Source: Planctomycetota bacterium (GTDB taxonomy: Bacteria > Planctomycetota > Planctomycetia > Gemmatales > Gemmataceae). From it: a DNA stretch of 59,431 bases. The DNA lies in NCBI GenBank assembly GCA_021413735.1, contig JAIOPV010000221.1:1-59431 (forward strand), read 5' to 3'. This document shows, piece by piece, positions 39,648 through 48,055 of the stretch (position 1 is the first letter of the stretch; each line of letters starts with the position of its first letter). A program made the position numbers and the translations under genes. A model generated the notes under the pieces. The model did not search any database and was not told the origin of the DNA. It worked only from the letters and a program-made list of their open reading frames with translations.

Positions 39648-41987
39648 TCACTTGGGAATCGGTGCATACACCACGCGGAAACCGACATCTTCACTCCTCC
39701 CACCCGGTCGCAACCCCATGCGAGACGCCGAGCGACAGTTCTTCGGTTCCTCCTTAAACGAACCGCCACGAACGACCCGCTTGTCGCCGTCGGGGGGCCC
39801 CGTTGGATCGACCACCGTGCCTTCGGGATAGCCCGGCTTGTACCAGTCGGAACACCACTCCGCCACGTTGCCGTGCACGTCGGACAGGCCAAACCCGTTT
39901 GGCGCGGCGAGGCCAATTTCTTGCGGCAACAGCGGCGGCTTCCCAGGCTCGCCCCCGTTTCCGTAGTCGTCCTTCTCGGATGGGCGGAACAAGGCTTGCT
40001 TGATGTAAATGATCTGCGGACCAAACGCGAACGGTCGATCCGTGCCGGCTCGCGCTGCATACTCCCACTCAGCTTCGGTTGGCAGTCGATATGCCCAGCC
40101 CTTGCGAGCGAACGGCTGTCCCTTCTCCGAGTCGGTCAGTTTCTTGCAGAAGTCGTTCGCCTCGTCCCACGTGACCTTCTCGACGGGCAGGTTCTGAGCC
40201 TTGGCCGACTTCTGGATCGACGCTGAAGGGCTCGATCCCATCACCCTCGCGAAGTGATTGTTCGATACCTCGGTGGAAGAAATCAGGAACGAGTGCTTGA
40301 TGGTCACGTCGTGCAGTGGGCCTTCATCGGCCTTTCGGGCGGGTTCGCCATCGACGGAACCCATCTTGAACGTGCCCCCGTCGATCTTCACCATCTTCAT
40401 TCCGAGCGAGTTGGTGAACGCATCGGGGGCGATCTCCGTGGGCTTCAAGAACTGCGCATACACCGCCCAACCCAGCAGGCCGACCACGAACAGAATGCCA
40501 AGTCCGAGCAACACGAGGCTCCACGGGAACCCCGTCTTCTCTGCACGCCGTCGAATCGGGTCGTCCGACGTGGTCTGCGGCGGCAGCTTGAACACCTGAC
40601 TGCTGCGGTTCGGGTCTGGCTCTGTCGCGGCTGGCGGATAGCCCGGTGGCGGGGGTGCCTGCTGCGGATACCCTGGAGGCGGCGCTTGCTGCGGATACCC
40701 TGGAGGTGGCGCTTGCTGCGGATACCCTGGAGGCGGTGCCTGCTGCTGCGGATAACCCGGCGGTGGGTAGCCCGGGTAGCCCGGCTGCGGATACCCCGGA
40801 GGCGGCGCATGGTACGGTTGTTGCGAGGGCGGTTGTTGAAGTGGTGCGTGTCCGCCGGTGCCGCCGAGAACCGGGCTGCGACCAGATGCCATCATTCCGA
40901 CCCCGCCGGAATGTCGCCCGGCAGCAACGCCGGCGTAGTTATTCGTGGGCACAGGGCACAGAGGTTGAAGTGCCTGCGCCAGTTGAAGCGGAATCTGCGG
41001 ACGTTGTTCCATCTGCTTCGACATGCACCAGTGGATGATCTGTTCCACCTGTTGCGGGGCATCCATTCGCTGGAGCAGCAAGCTCGGCGGCGGATCGGTG
41101 CAGTGCTTCAGCAACTTCTCGGTCGGCGTCGCGCCTTCGTAGGGAACCTTCCCGGTGAGGATGTAGTAGAGCGTGCCGCCGAGGGCGTAGATGTCGGCTC
41201 GAATGTCCACGCCCATCGGGTTGCGGGCTTGCTCGGGTGCGAGGAAGTCCGGCGTGCCGATTACGAACCCTTCCTGCGTGATGCGGTGCCCATCTTCGGC
41301 ACCCGCCGCGAACTCGTTATCCATCAGCCGTGCGAGCCCGAGGTCAACGAGCTTCACACCCGCACCGTTGCCGTAAACGATGATGTTGCTCGGCTTGATA
41401 TCGCGGTGAACGAGCCCCTTCTCGAAGGCATGTTGCAGGCCGAGCGCCGCTTGTCGAATGTACTCGCACGCCTCGGCTACCGGCAGCGGTCCTCGCTCGG
41501 CGACGATCTTCGTGAGGTCCATTCCGTCGATCAGTTCCATTACGTAGTAATGGGTGGTGCCTGTGAGGTCGGCGTCGTACACCTGCACCACGTTGGGGTG
41601 CTTCATGACTCCGAGAGCTTCGATTTCCTGCTTGAAGCGTGCGGCCGCAGCGGGATGAGTGAGTTTATCCTTGCGAATAATTTTGATAGCGACATCGCGG
41701 CCCATGCGATTGTCGTGGGCTTTGTAGACGCGGCCCATGCCGCCTTCGCCGAGAAGATCCTGGAGACTGTATCGGTCGAGAGTCAGATCGCGACCGCGAC
41801 CTTTGAAGATTTCCTTGATTTGAAATGCGGTGAGCCAACCTCGCTGACTGACCTCTTTTGCGAGGGCTTGAACGTCCGGACGTGCGGCGGAGACCCACGC
41901 CCACAGCTCCTGGAGCTGCTCCTGCCGAAGCAGGCCGCTTGCCCGGAGGTTGGCGAAAAAGGCAGCCGTCGGGTCGGCGGCGCTCAT
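39648..41987 (-). CDS. Ser/Thr protein kinase with C-terminal SUMF1/formylglycine-type domain
   Basis: 779 aa. An N-terminal module (about 10-65, WLTAFQIKEIFKGRG) is shared with the kinase at 44453. The kinase domain (about 73-340) has GEGGMGRVYKAH, VAIKII, HRDIKPSN at 194 and VDLGLAR; the usual DFG is DLG. A Gly/Tyr/Pro/Gln repeat linker (PPGYPQQAP units, 40630-40800) leads to a membrane helix (LVLLGLGILFVVGLLGWAV). After it comes a formylglycine/SUMF1-like domain with GGTFKMGSVDG, RLPTEAEWEYAARAG, GNVAEWCSDWY and ending GFRVVYAP. The outer domain probably binds a ligand or acts as C-type-lectin-like sensor. Confidence 0.9.
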   Translation of the reverse strand: MSAADPTAAFFANLRASGLLRQEQLQELWAWVSAARPDVQALAKEVSQRGWLTAFQIKEIFKGRGRDLTLDRYSLQDLLGEGGMGRVYKAHDNRMGRDVAIKIIRKDKLTHPAAAARFKQEIEALGVMKHPNVVQVYDADLTGTTHYYVMELIDGMDLTKIVAERGPLPVAEACEYIRQAALGLQHAFEKGLVHRDIKPSNIIVYGNGAGVKLVDLGLARLMDNEFAAGAEDGHRITQEGFVIGTPDFLAPEQARNPMGVDIRADIYALGGTLYYILTGKVPYEGATPTEKLLKHCTDPPPSLLLQRMDAPQQVEQIIHWCMSKQMEQRPQIPLQLAQALQPLCPVPTNNYAGVAAGRHSGGVGMMASGRSPVLGGTGGHAPLQQPPSQQPYHAPPPGYPQPGYPGYPPPGYPQQQAPPPGYPQQAPPPGYPQQAPPPGYPQQAPPPPGYPPAATEPDPNRSSQVFKLPPQTTSDDPIRRRAEKTGFPWSLVLLGLGILFVVGLLGWAVYAQFLKPTEIAPDAFTNSLGMKMVKIDGGTFKMGSVDGEPARKADEGPLHDVTIKHSFLISSTEVSNNHFARVMGSSPSASIQKSAKAQNLPVEKVTWDEANDFCKKLTDSEKGQPFARKGWAYRLPTEAEWEYAARAGTDRPFAFGPQIIYIKQALFRPSEKDDYGNGGEPGKPPLLPQEIGLAAPNGFGLSDVHGNVAEWCSDWYKPGYPEGTVVDPTGPPDGDKRVVRGGSFKEEPKNCRSASRMGLRPGGRSEDVGFRVVYAPIPK

Positions 41988-42164
41988 CGGGCTGATGTCC
42001 CGTTGAATGAGTGTCGGATTCCGGTACTCATCTGTTGTACCAATTGTGGAGGGCGGAAGGAAGCATCTCGAAGCGGTTCCGCCCCTTCGTTCGCGAACTG
42101 CGTTCCGGTATGCTGACCCTGTTGACCACCGGGATGAACCGCGTGGCTCGCCGGAGAGACATCA

Positions 42165-43199
42165 ATGCCAACCATTACCGTCAACGCTGAGTCGAAAACC
42201 CTTCCCGACCCAAGCACAGTCGCGGATTTGTTGCACTCCCTCGGGAAAGACCCCAAGAAGCTCGCCGTCGAGGTGAATCGCAACGTGGTGCCGCGAGCGG
42301 AACATCCGCGTTGCCGACTCGCGGATGGTGATGCTGTTGAGATCGTGACGCTCGTTGGTGGTGGTTCCGGCGTGGCACCTCCTGCTGATACGTCGCTGAA
42401 AGTGGGGCCGTTCACGTTCAAATCGAGACTGTTCACCGGCACCGGGAAGTATGCCAGCAACGAATTGATGCAGCAGAGCATGGAGGCGTCTGGCTGCGAC
42501 GTGACGACGGTGGCGGTGCGTCGCGAACGGCTATTTGACAAAGACGGCAGGAGCCTCCTCGATTTCCTCGACCTGAAGAAGCTCACCATCCTGCCGAACA
42601 CCGCAGGCTGCTTCTCGGCGGATGATGCGATTCGCCACGCTCGCCTCGCTCGCGAACTGCTGAGCAACCTGGAAAACCCGGGGGCACAGTGGGTGAAGCT
42701 CGAATGCCTCGCGGACAAGAAGACGCTGCTTCCCGATCCCGTGGACACGCTGAAGGCGACGGAACAGCTCGTGAAGGAGGGCTTCACAGTGCTGGTGTAC
42801 ACGTCGGATGATCCGGTGTTGGCGAAGCGGTTGAAGGCGGCGGGAGCGGCGAGTGTGATGCCAGCGGGCAGCCCAATCGGCAGCGGTCAGGGCATTCTGA
42901 ACCCGAATAACATCCGCATCTGCCTGGAGTATCTGAAAGAAGGCGACCCCGATTACCCGGTGATCGTCGATGCGGGCGTGGGCACCGCGAGTGATGTGTC
43001 GGTAGCGATGGAACTGGGTTGTGATGGTGTGTTGCTGAACACGGCGATCGCGTCGGCGAAGGATCCGGTGCGGATGGCGTGGGCGATGCGATACGCGACG
43101 GATGCGGGTCGTTTGGCGTATCTGGCGGGTCGCATTCCGAAGAAGCTTTACGCGAACGCAAGCAGTCCAACAGAAGGTATGATTCAAGGGAGCAAATAA
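42165..43199 (+). CDS. thiSG: ThiS-ThiG fusion, thiazole synthase
   Basis: 344 aa from an ATG with GGAGAG upstream. Residues 1-70 are a ThiS ubiquitin-like sulfur carrier (VAVEV-type fold with [14 protein letters not shown]). Residues 75-344 are Thi[17 protein letters not shown], the Schiff-base Lys block [22 protein letters not shown] and [13 protein letters not shown]. ThiS normally ends in a free GG that is adenylated and thiolated. Here the Gly-Gly runs straight into ThiG through VAPPADTS. Such fusions are known. The thiamine genes thiE, thiF and thiH are not adjacent, and I see no TPP riboswitch upstream. Confidence 0.93.
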   Translation: MPTITVNAESKTLPDPSTVADLLHSLGKDPKKLAVEVNRNVVPRAEHPRCRLADGDAVEIVTLVGGGSGVAPPADTSLKVGPFTFKSRLFTGTGKYASNELMQQSMEASGCDVTTVAVRRERLFDKDGRSLLDFLDLKKLTILPNTAGCFSADDAIRHARLARELLSNLENPGAQWVKLECLADKKTLLPDPVDTLKATEQLVKEGFTVLVYTSDDPVLAKRLKAAGAASVMPAGSPIGSGQGILNPNNIRICLEYLKEGDPDYPVIVDAGVGTASDVSVAMELGCDGVLLNTAIASAKDPVRMAWAMRYATDAGRLAYLAGRIPKKLYANASSPTEGMIQGSK

Positions 43200-43210
43200 C
43201 GGAGACCACC

Positions 43211-43789
43211 ATGAACACCGCCGAAGTGCTTACCCCGCTGCCGACGTTGGTTCGCGATGATTTGGAGAACAGCGACAACTACGAGATCATCGACGGCGTC
43301 AAAGTGGAGATGCCTCCCATGAGCGTGGATTCGCAAATCATTGGATTCCGGATTGCTCGCCACATGAGCAATTTCGGAATCACGAAGGACATCGGTGAGG
43401 CTTGCACCGAGGTTCTGTTCAAGCTCCCACTCGCCAAGGACCGCAACCGCAAGCCCGACGTGGCGTTCGTGTCATACACACGCTGGCCGAAGTATCAGGC
43501 GTTTCCCACGACAAATGCCTGGGCAGTCTTACCAGAGATCTGTGTCGAGGTCGTCAGCCCGAACGACTTGGCAGACGAGATCGAGACGAAGATCAGTGAG
43601 TACTTCGAGGCTGGTGTGCGGTGTGTCTGGATCGTGTACCCACGGCAGGAGCGGTTCTATGTATACGATTCACCTTCCCAAGTTCGGCGTTTGACTCGAA
43701 CCGATACCCTCGACGGCGTTGTTGTGCTTCCGGGCTTCCAACTCCCGCTCACGGAGTTGTTCCTGCAACCGCCACCCGCGAAATCATGA
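43211..43789 (+). CDS. Uma2 family PD-(D/E)XK nuclease-like protein
   Basis: 192 aa from the ATG at 43211, with GGAGA six bases upstream. The Uma2/DUF820 pattern is complete: NYEIIDGVKVEMPP, RKPDVAFVSYTRWPK, ICVEVVSPND and a C-terminal KISEYFEAGVRCVWIVYP. The Asp/Glu-x-Lys-like core resembles PD-(D/E)XK nucleases, but activity is rarely shown. These proteins are expanded in planctomycetes and cyanobacteria. The stop overlaps the next start (ATGA), so the two are translationally coupled. Confidence 0.88.
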   Translation: MNTAEVLTPLPTLVRDDLENSDNYEIIDGVKVEMPPMSVDSQIIGFRIARHMSNFGITKDIGEACTEVLFKLPLAKDRNRKPDVAFVSYTRWPKYQAFPTTNAWAVLPEICVEVVSPNDLADEIETKISEYFEAGVRCVWIVYPRQERFYVYDSPSQVRRLTRTDTLDGVVVLPGFQLPLTELFLQPPPAKS

Positions 43790-44118
43790 GCACCGAACCC
43801 GCCGCTCCGCCCAAACTGCGCATGTACATTCTCGTGCGGGAGTCGGTGCCCACCGGGTTCGCGGTACTCGCTGCTGCCCACGCTTCACTTGCTGCACACC
43901 TCAAATTCCGCGATTCACCCGAGGTCGCTGAGTGGCTCGCCGGGCCGTTCTTCAAGACGGTATGCCGAGTCACAGATGAAGAATTCGCCCACGCGAAAGA
44001 AACGCCCGATCACATTATCATCACGGAATCGGCACTCGACGGGCAGGAAGTCGCCATCGCGTTCAGACCGCGAGCGGACTATCCCAAGGCATTCCGGTTC
44101 CTCCGGCTCTACAAATGA
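43786..44118 (+). CDS. PTH2-like small protein
   Basis: 110 aa whose ATG overlaps the Uma2 stop by four bases. The order MYILVRESVPTGFAVLAAAH then ASLAAHLKF and FRPRADYPKAFRFLRLYK resembles a PTH2-fold family similar to archaeal-type peptidyl-tRNA hydrolases. No catalytic residue could be confirmed. The coupling to Uma2 is notable. A 334-bp gap with leader element copy 2 follows. Confidence 0.5.
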   Translation: MSTEPAAPPKLRMYILVRESVPTGFAVLAAAHASLAAHLKFRDSPEVAEWLAGPFFKTVCRVTDEEFAHAKETPDHIIITESALDGQEVAIAFRPRADYPKAFRFLRLYK

Positions 44119-44211
44119 CGGTTCCAACGTCAGCTCATCAGGTATGCGTTGAACAACGCAAGCTAATTGCCCAAGCAGAGATGTGTTTCACGAGCAATGC
44201 GTCACCGATGT

Positions 44212-44305
44212 TCTGATGGAATTTCTTCCGGACTTGTATGGGCGATTCCGGACTTCAGAACGTTTCCGGATGTGGGGTGTGGGTGTCGGCCGGAAACGAT
44301 GAGAG
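44212..44305 (+). promoter_or_regulatory. Conserved leader element, copy 2 (upstream of WD40 kinase)
   Basis: TTCTGATGGAATTTCTTCCG is followed by boxes TTCCGG at 44226, 44246 and 44264. The perfect stem CGTTTCCGG (44261-44269) pairs with CCGGAAACG (44290-44298) around a 20-nt loop rich in G (TGTGGGGTGTGGGTGTC). Compared with copy 1, the outer stem bases change on both sides. It ends 154 bp before the kinase ATG, or 124 bp before an in-frame TTG. Confidence 0.65.
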
Positions 44306-44452
44306 TCCATCAATCCTGCCGCAAACTCAAGTCGGCCACCAAAAACAGTTTGACTCGCCGGAACTGATGGGACGTGCTAAAGTGAAAACGCGAGTCGAAC
44401 CTCCTGAGTTTCTCACGCACCCTTGACCGACGCGCACGCAGGTAACTTTCCT

Positions 44453-47400
44453 ATGCCCGAGCCGCCTCGCACCGGCGACGCCGTTCTGGAACTTGTCCGC
44501 AAAAGCGAACTCGTCGACGACGATGTTCTGAATAGCTTCGTCACAGAATCGGGCACGGCTCTCACCGAGACCCCAGCAGCCGACATTGCTTCGCAACTCG
44601 TCAAAGCGGGGGTTCTCACTCCTTTTCAGGCCAAGGCATTTCTGCAGGGGAAAAGTCGCGGCTTCCGCCTGGGACCGTACCGCATCCTCGACCAGATCGG
44701 GGCTGGCGGCATGGGGCAGGTGTTCCTCGCTGAACACTCCCACATGAAGCGTCTCGTCGCGGTCAAGGTGCTGCCGCCGCGACTGGCGCTCGACAAAGGC
44801 ATGATCGAGCGGTTCTACCGTGAAGCCCGTGCGGTTGCCGCTCTGGATCATCCGAACATCGTCCGGGCGCACGACGTCGCCTGCTACAAGGGCACGCACT
44901 ATCTGGTTCTGGAGTACATCGAGGGGCGATCACTCGCGGAACGTCTCATCTCAAACGAGGGGCCGCTTTCCATCGGGGAAGCCTGCGGATACATCGTTCA
45001 GGCTGCGGCCGGGTTGAAGCACGCTCACGACAAGGGAATCGCACACCGCGACATCAAGCCCGGCAACCTGCTCGTCGACAAAGAAGGCGTGGTGAAGATT
45101 CTGGACATGGGGTTGGCCCGGTTCTTCGAGGACGACCGCGACCGGATCACCCGCGATCTCGACGGCGGTTCCGTGATGGGCACGGCAGACTACGTCGCGC
45201 CCGAACAACTCATGGACAGCGCAACCGCCGACCACCGTGCCGACATCTATTCGCTCGGAGCCACGTTCTACCATCTCGTGACTGGGCGCCCGCCATTTGA
45301 AGGCAGCACCACGGCGAAACTGGTCGCACATCAACTCAAGGCAGTTCCGCCAGCACACTCGATCCGCGAGGACGTGCCGGAAGAGGTGTCCGAGATCATC
45401 GAACAGATGATGGAGAAAGATCCGGATGACCGCTACCAGTCGGCGACGGACCTGATCGCTGAGTTGCTGCCGTTCGTTGGGAATGCCGTCGAGAACACCG
45501 GGATGCAGTCTGGTCGTCTGCCGCCAGTGGTTGCAGCGTCGGTGAGCCAGAGTGGCATGTACGTTGCCATGACGTCGCCGCTGGCATTACCACCGACGAA
45601 GCGACCGAACCGCAAGAAGCAACTCGCTCTCTTGACGCTCATCGCGGTAACTCTGATTGGTACTGGCCTCATCGCTGCATTCGTCCTTCAGGACGACGCG
45701 AACCCTGGCGTCGTTGACACGAGCACACCCCCAGAGCCGGACGACGCGACAAAGACTCACGCGCTGAATCCGAAGGGATCCGACCTGCCAGATCAACTGA
45801 CGCGAGCATTCAAGCTCGACGTTGCGAAGACCAACGTGGAAGTTGGTCTGTTCACCCCGGACGACAAGTTGCTCATCACGGCAGGGAACGACAAACTCGT
45901 CCGCGTTTGGGACGGCGCGAACGGCCGCGCGATCCGCAAGTTGGAAGGCCACACCGACAACATTCGCGCCATTTCGCTGCTGCCAGATGGTCGGCGGCTG
46001 CTGTCAGGGAGCCTGGACAAATCGCTGAAGCTCTGGGATCTCGCGAGCGGGAACTGCCTTCGCACGTATCACGGAAACGCACAGTTCGTCGGCGTGGTCG
46101 CCCTGCCGGATGGCCGGCGGTTCCTGTCTTCCGCGACCGATGGCAGCATCTGGTTGTGGGATATCGAAACCGAGGAAGTGCTGAAGAAATACGACCCGGC
46201 GCCGTTGCCGGTATATGGGTTGGCGGTTTCGCGTGATGGTCGGCGCGGAGTAGCAGGCACCTGGGACGCGAAACGGAACTCGGCCAAGCCCGAGGAGTTG
46301 GCCAAACTTCCGCCCGTGTCGGTTTGGACCTTCGAGGTTGAAACGGGGAAGGAGTTGAAACGGGTGGCAACGGACACCTCAGTATCGCACATTCGAATGT
46401 CGCACGACGGTCGATTCGCGGTCTTCGGGACGAACACGGGCGTCACTGTGTGGGACATCGATACCGGCAGTTTCCGGGCGTTCAGGGGTGTGCTGAAGCG
46501 AACCATCGGGGCGACGTTTACCCGCGATGGCCGCCACATTCTCTCCACGGGTTACGACAACACGTTGACGCTCTGGGACGTGACCCACGGCAAGCCGATT
46601 GCAGGAGAAGCGGGAATGCCTGGGCAGGGGTTCAACGCTGCCACGAGCCACAACGAGAAGCGGGCGATTGTCGTGGGTGCGAATGGCGTGGCGGACGTGT
46701 GGAGGCTGCCAGCAGTGGTTGTCCCGGCTCCGCGTGATCCCGATCTGCCGCACCCAATTGCGCTGCTCGCCAACCCGGTTGGCACTCCCGAAGACCTGAT
46801 CTTCACGCCTGACGGCACGCGGATTGTCGGCGCAGCGCAGAGTGCGAAGCACCTGATGGTCTGGGACGCGGCGACGGGTCTGGAGGTTACGCGGTGGAAA
46901 CTCCCGGACAACTCGACTGGGGCAAGGGCGCTGGCATTGTTGCCGGGTGACCGGCTCGTTTCGTGCGGCGTTAGTGACCCCATTGTGCGTGTGTGGAATC
47001 TGAAAACCGGCGAGCTGCTTCGTCAGTTATCGGCCGACAAGGTCAGCGGATACACTTCGGTCGCAACGACGCTCGACGGCCGGGTGCTGGCCACGGCAAA
47101 CGACAAGACCGTGCGGTTGTGGAACGCCGCCGCAGACAAAGACTCGGTCCGGTTCGACCTCAAGGCGGACGTTCGTGGACTCGCGGTAACTTCTGATGGC
47201 ACGCGGTTCGTGGTCGGGTGTGGCGACAAATCGGTACGGTTGTGGGACATCGCCACGAAGACTGAAGTCCGAAAGCTCCAGACAGAGCCGATTGTGTGGC
47301 GAGTGGGAATCTCACCGGATTCCAAGTGGATTGGCTACGGCACCAGTTCGGGAATCATACTCTGGAATCTGGAGACTGCCGAAATACGGTTCCTGCCGGG

Positions 47401-47641
47401 AGCAGAGAAGTACATTGATGGTGTGGCGTTCACGAAGGACGGGCGGGTTGTCCTGGGCGGGTCTGCCGATCGCGGCCTGTATGCCTGGGAATTCGGCACG
47501 GGCAAATCGCTTGGCAAGGTCACCGAGCACACGAACAACATCCGCTCGGTCGTCTTGTCGCCGGCTGGAAATCGCATTGCCACGAGCAGCACGGACAACA
47601 CGGGCATCATCTGGCAGCTTCCCGATTCGCTCGGGAAGTGA
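44453..47641 (+). CDS. Ser/Thr protein kinase with membrane helix and WD40 propellers
   Basis: 1062 aa from the ATG at 44453; a TTG at 44423 is an alternative. The N-terminal module LTPFQAKAFLQGKSRGFRLG matches the one at the start of the kinase at 41987. The kinase domain (about 76-340) has IGAGGMGQVFLAEH, VAVKVL, HRDIKPGN, ILDMGLARF (DMG in place of DFG) and VAPEQLMD. A membrane helix (LLTLIAVTLIGTGLIAAFVL) lies near residue 385. WD40 blades fill the rest, for example LVRVWDGANGRAIRKLEGHTD and VRLWNAAADKDS, enough for two seven-bladed propellers. It is likely to sense and relay through the membrane. Confidence 0.93.
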   Translation: MPEPPRTGDAVLELVRKSELVDDDVLNSFVTESGTALTETPAADIASQLVKAGVLTPFQAKAFLQGKSRGFRLGPYRILDQIGAGGMGQVFLAEHSHMKRLVAVKVLPPRLALDKGMIERFYREARAVAALDHPNIVRAHDVACYKGTHYLVLEYIEGRSLAERLISNEGPLSIGEACGYIVQAAAGLKHAHDKGIAHRDIKPGNLLVDKEGVVKILDMGLARFFEDDRDRITRDLDGGSVMGTADYVAPEQLMDSATADHRADIYSLGATFYHLVTGRPPFEGSTTAKLVAHQLKAVPPAHSIREDVPEEVSEIIEQMMEKDPDDRYQSATDLIAELLPFVGNAVENTGMQSGRLPPVVAASVSQSGMYVAMTSPLALPPTKRPNRKKQLALLTLIAVTLIGTGLIAAFVLQDDANPGVVDTSTPPEPDDATKTHALNPKGSDLPDQLTRAFKLDVAKTNVEVGLFTPDDKLLITAGNDKLVRVWDGANGRAIRKLEGHTDNIRAISLLPDGRRLLSGSLDKSLKLWDLASGNCLRTYHGNAQFVGVVALPDGRRFLSSATDGSIWLWDIETEEVLKKYDPAPLPVYGLAVSRDGRRGVAGTWDAKRNSAKPEELAKLPPVSVWTFEVETGKELKRVATDTSVSHIRMSHDGRFAVFGTNTGVTVWDIDTGSFRAFRGVLKRTIGATFTRDGRHILSTGYDNTLTLWDVTHGKPIAGEAGMPGQGFNAATSHNEKRAIVVGANGVADVWRLPAVVVPAPRDPDLPHPIALLANPVGTPEDLIFTPDGTRIVGAAQSAKHLMVWDAATGLEVTRWKLPDNSTGARALALLPGDRLVSCGVSDPIVRVWNLKTGELLRQLSADKVSGYTSVATTLDGRVLATANDKTVRLWNAAADKDSVRFDLKADVRGLAVTSDGTRFVVGCGDKSVRLWDIATKTEVRKLQTEPIVWRVGISPDSKWIGYGTSSGIILWNLETAEIRFLPGAEKYIDGVAFTKDGRVVLGGSADRGLYAWEFGTGKSLGKVTEHTNNIRSVVLSPAGNRIATSSTDNTGIIWQLPDSLGK

Positions 47642-47675
47642 GCCAGAACAGAAGCCTCTCGGGGAAATATCCAGA

Positions 47676-47960
47676 ATGTCGGTTCACAGCGTGCGGTGCC
47701 CTTGTTTGGGCAATTATCCCGAGTGCAAACTTTGCCACGGGTCGGAGTTTTACAGTTACGAAGTCGGACCACGCGGATGGTTGCCATTCACCTGCCCAAG
47801 TTGCGGCGGAACAAAAACTGTTGTCGGCACTGAAGGTGGTGAACCGCGAAGTTGCCCCACCTGCGAGGGAGTGGGCACGGTCGATCCCGGTTATCCACCG
47901 CAATCCAAATCCGCCGTTGGTCTCCTCCGCAGAATCTGGAAGATCTTCTTCGGCGGTTAA
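47676..47960 (+). CDS. Small zinc-ribbon protein with DnaJ-type CxxC motifs
   Basis: 94 aa from the ATG at 47676, 35 bp after the kinase stop, with GGGGAA upstream. Eight cysteines in CPCLG ... CKLCHGS, CPSCGG and CPTCEG resemble the DnaJ cysteine-rich zinc fold (CxxCxG). The C-terminus (LLRRIWKIFFGG) is hydrophobic and may be membrane-associated. The family is unknown. It may belong to the kinase transcript. Confidence 0.6.
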   Translation: MSVHSVRCPCLGNYPECKLCHGSEFYSYEVGPRGWLPFTCPSCGGTKTVVGTEGGEPRSCPTCEGVGTVDPGYPPQSKSAVGLLRRIWKIFFGG

Positions 47961-48055
47961 AATCGGAAACACTGGCCTCGGGTGGGTCTTGTGGGTAATG
48001 TTGCGGGAACGCTCCACAAACTCGGGGCTTGCCCCACCCGCCAAAGGCTGCTCCC

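Noticed and set aside
40630-40810. Direct repeats resembling a CRISPR array
   Set aside because: They are coding repeats of Gly-Tyr-Pro-Gln units in the linker of the SUMF1-type kinase. The spacing is short and fixed and there are no unique spacers.
40254-42116. 620-aa plus-strand ORF
   Set aside because: It is antisense to the SUMF1-type kinase, where all kinase motifs are in order. G+C-rich coding DNA commonly has such long opposite frames.
42100-42164. Possible TPP riboswitch upstream of thiSG
   Set aside because: Conserved TPP-riboswitch boxes (CTGAGA, GATNTGG-type core) were looked for and not seen in the short leader.
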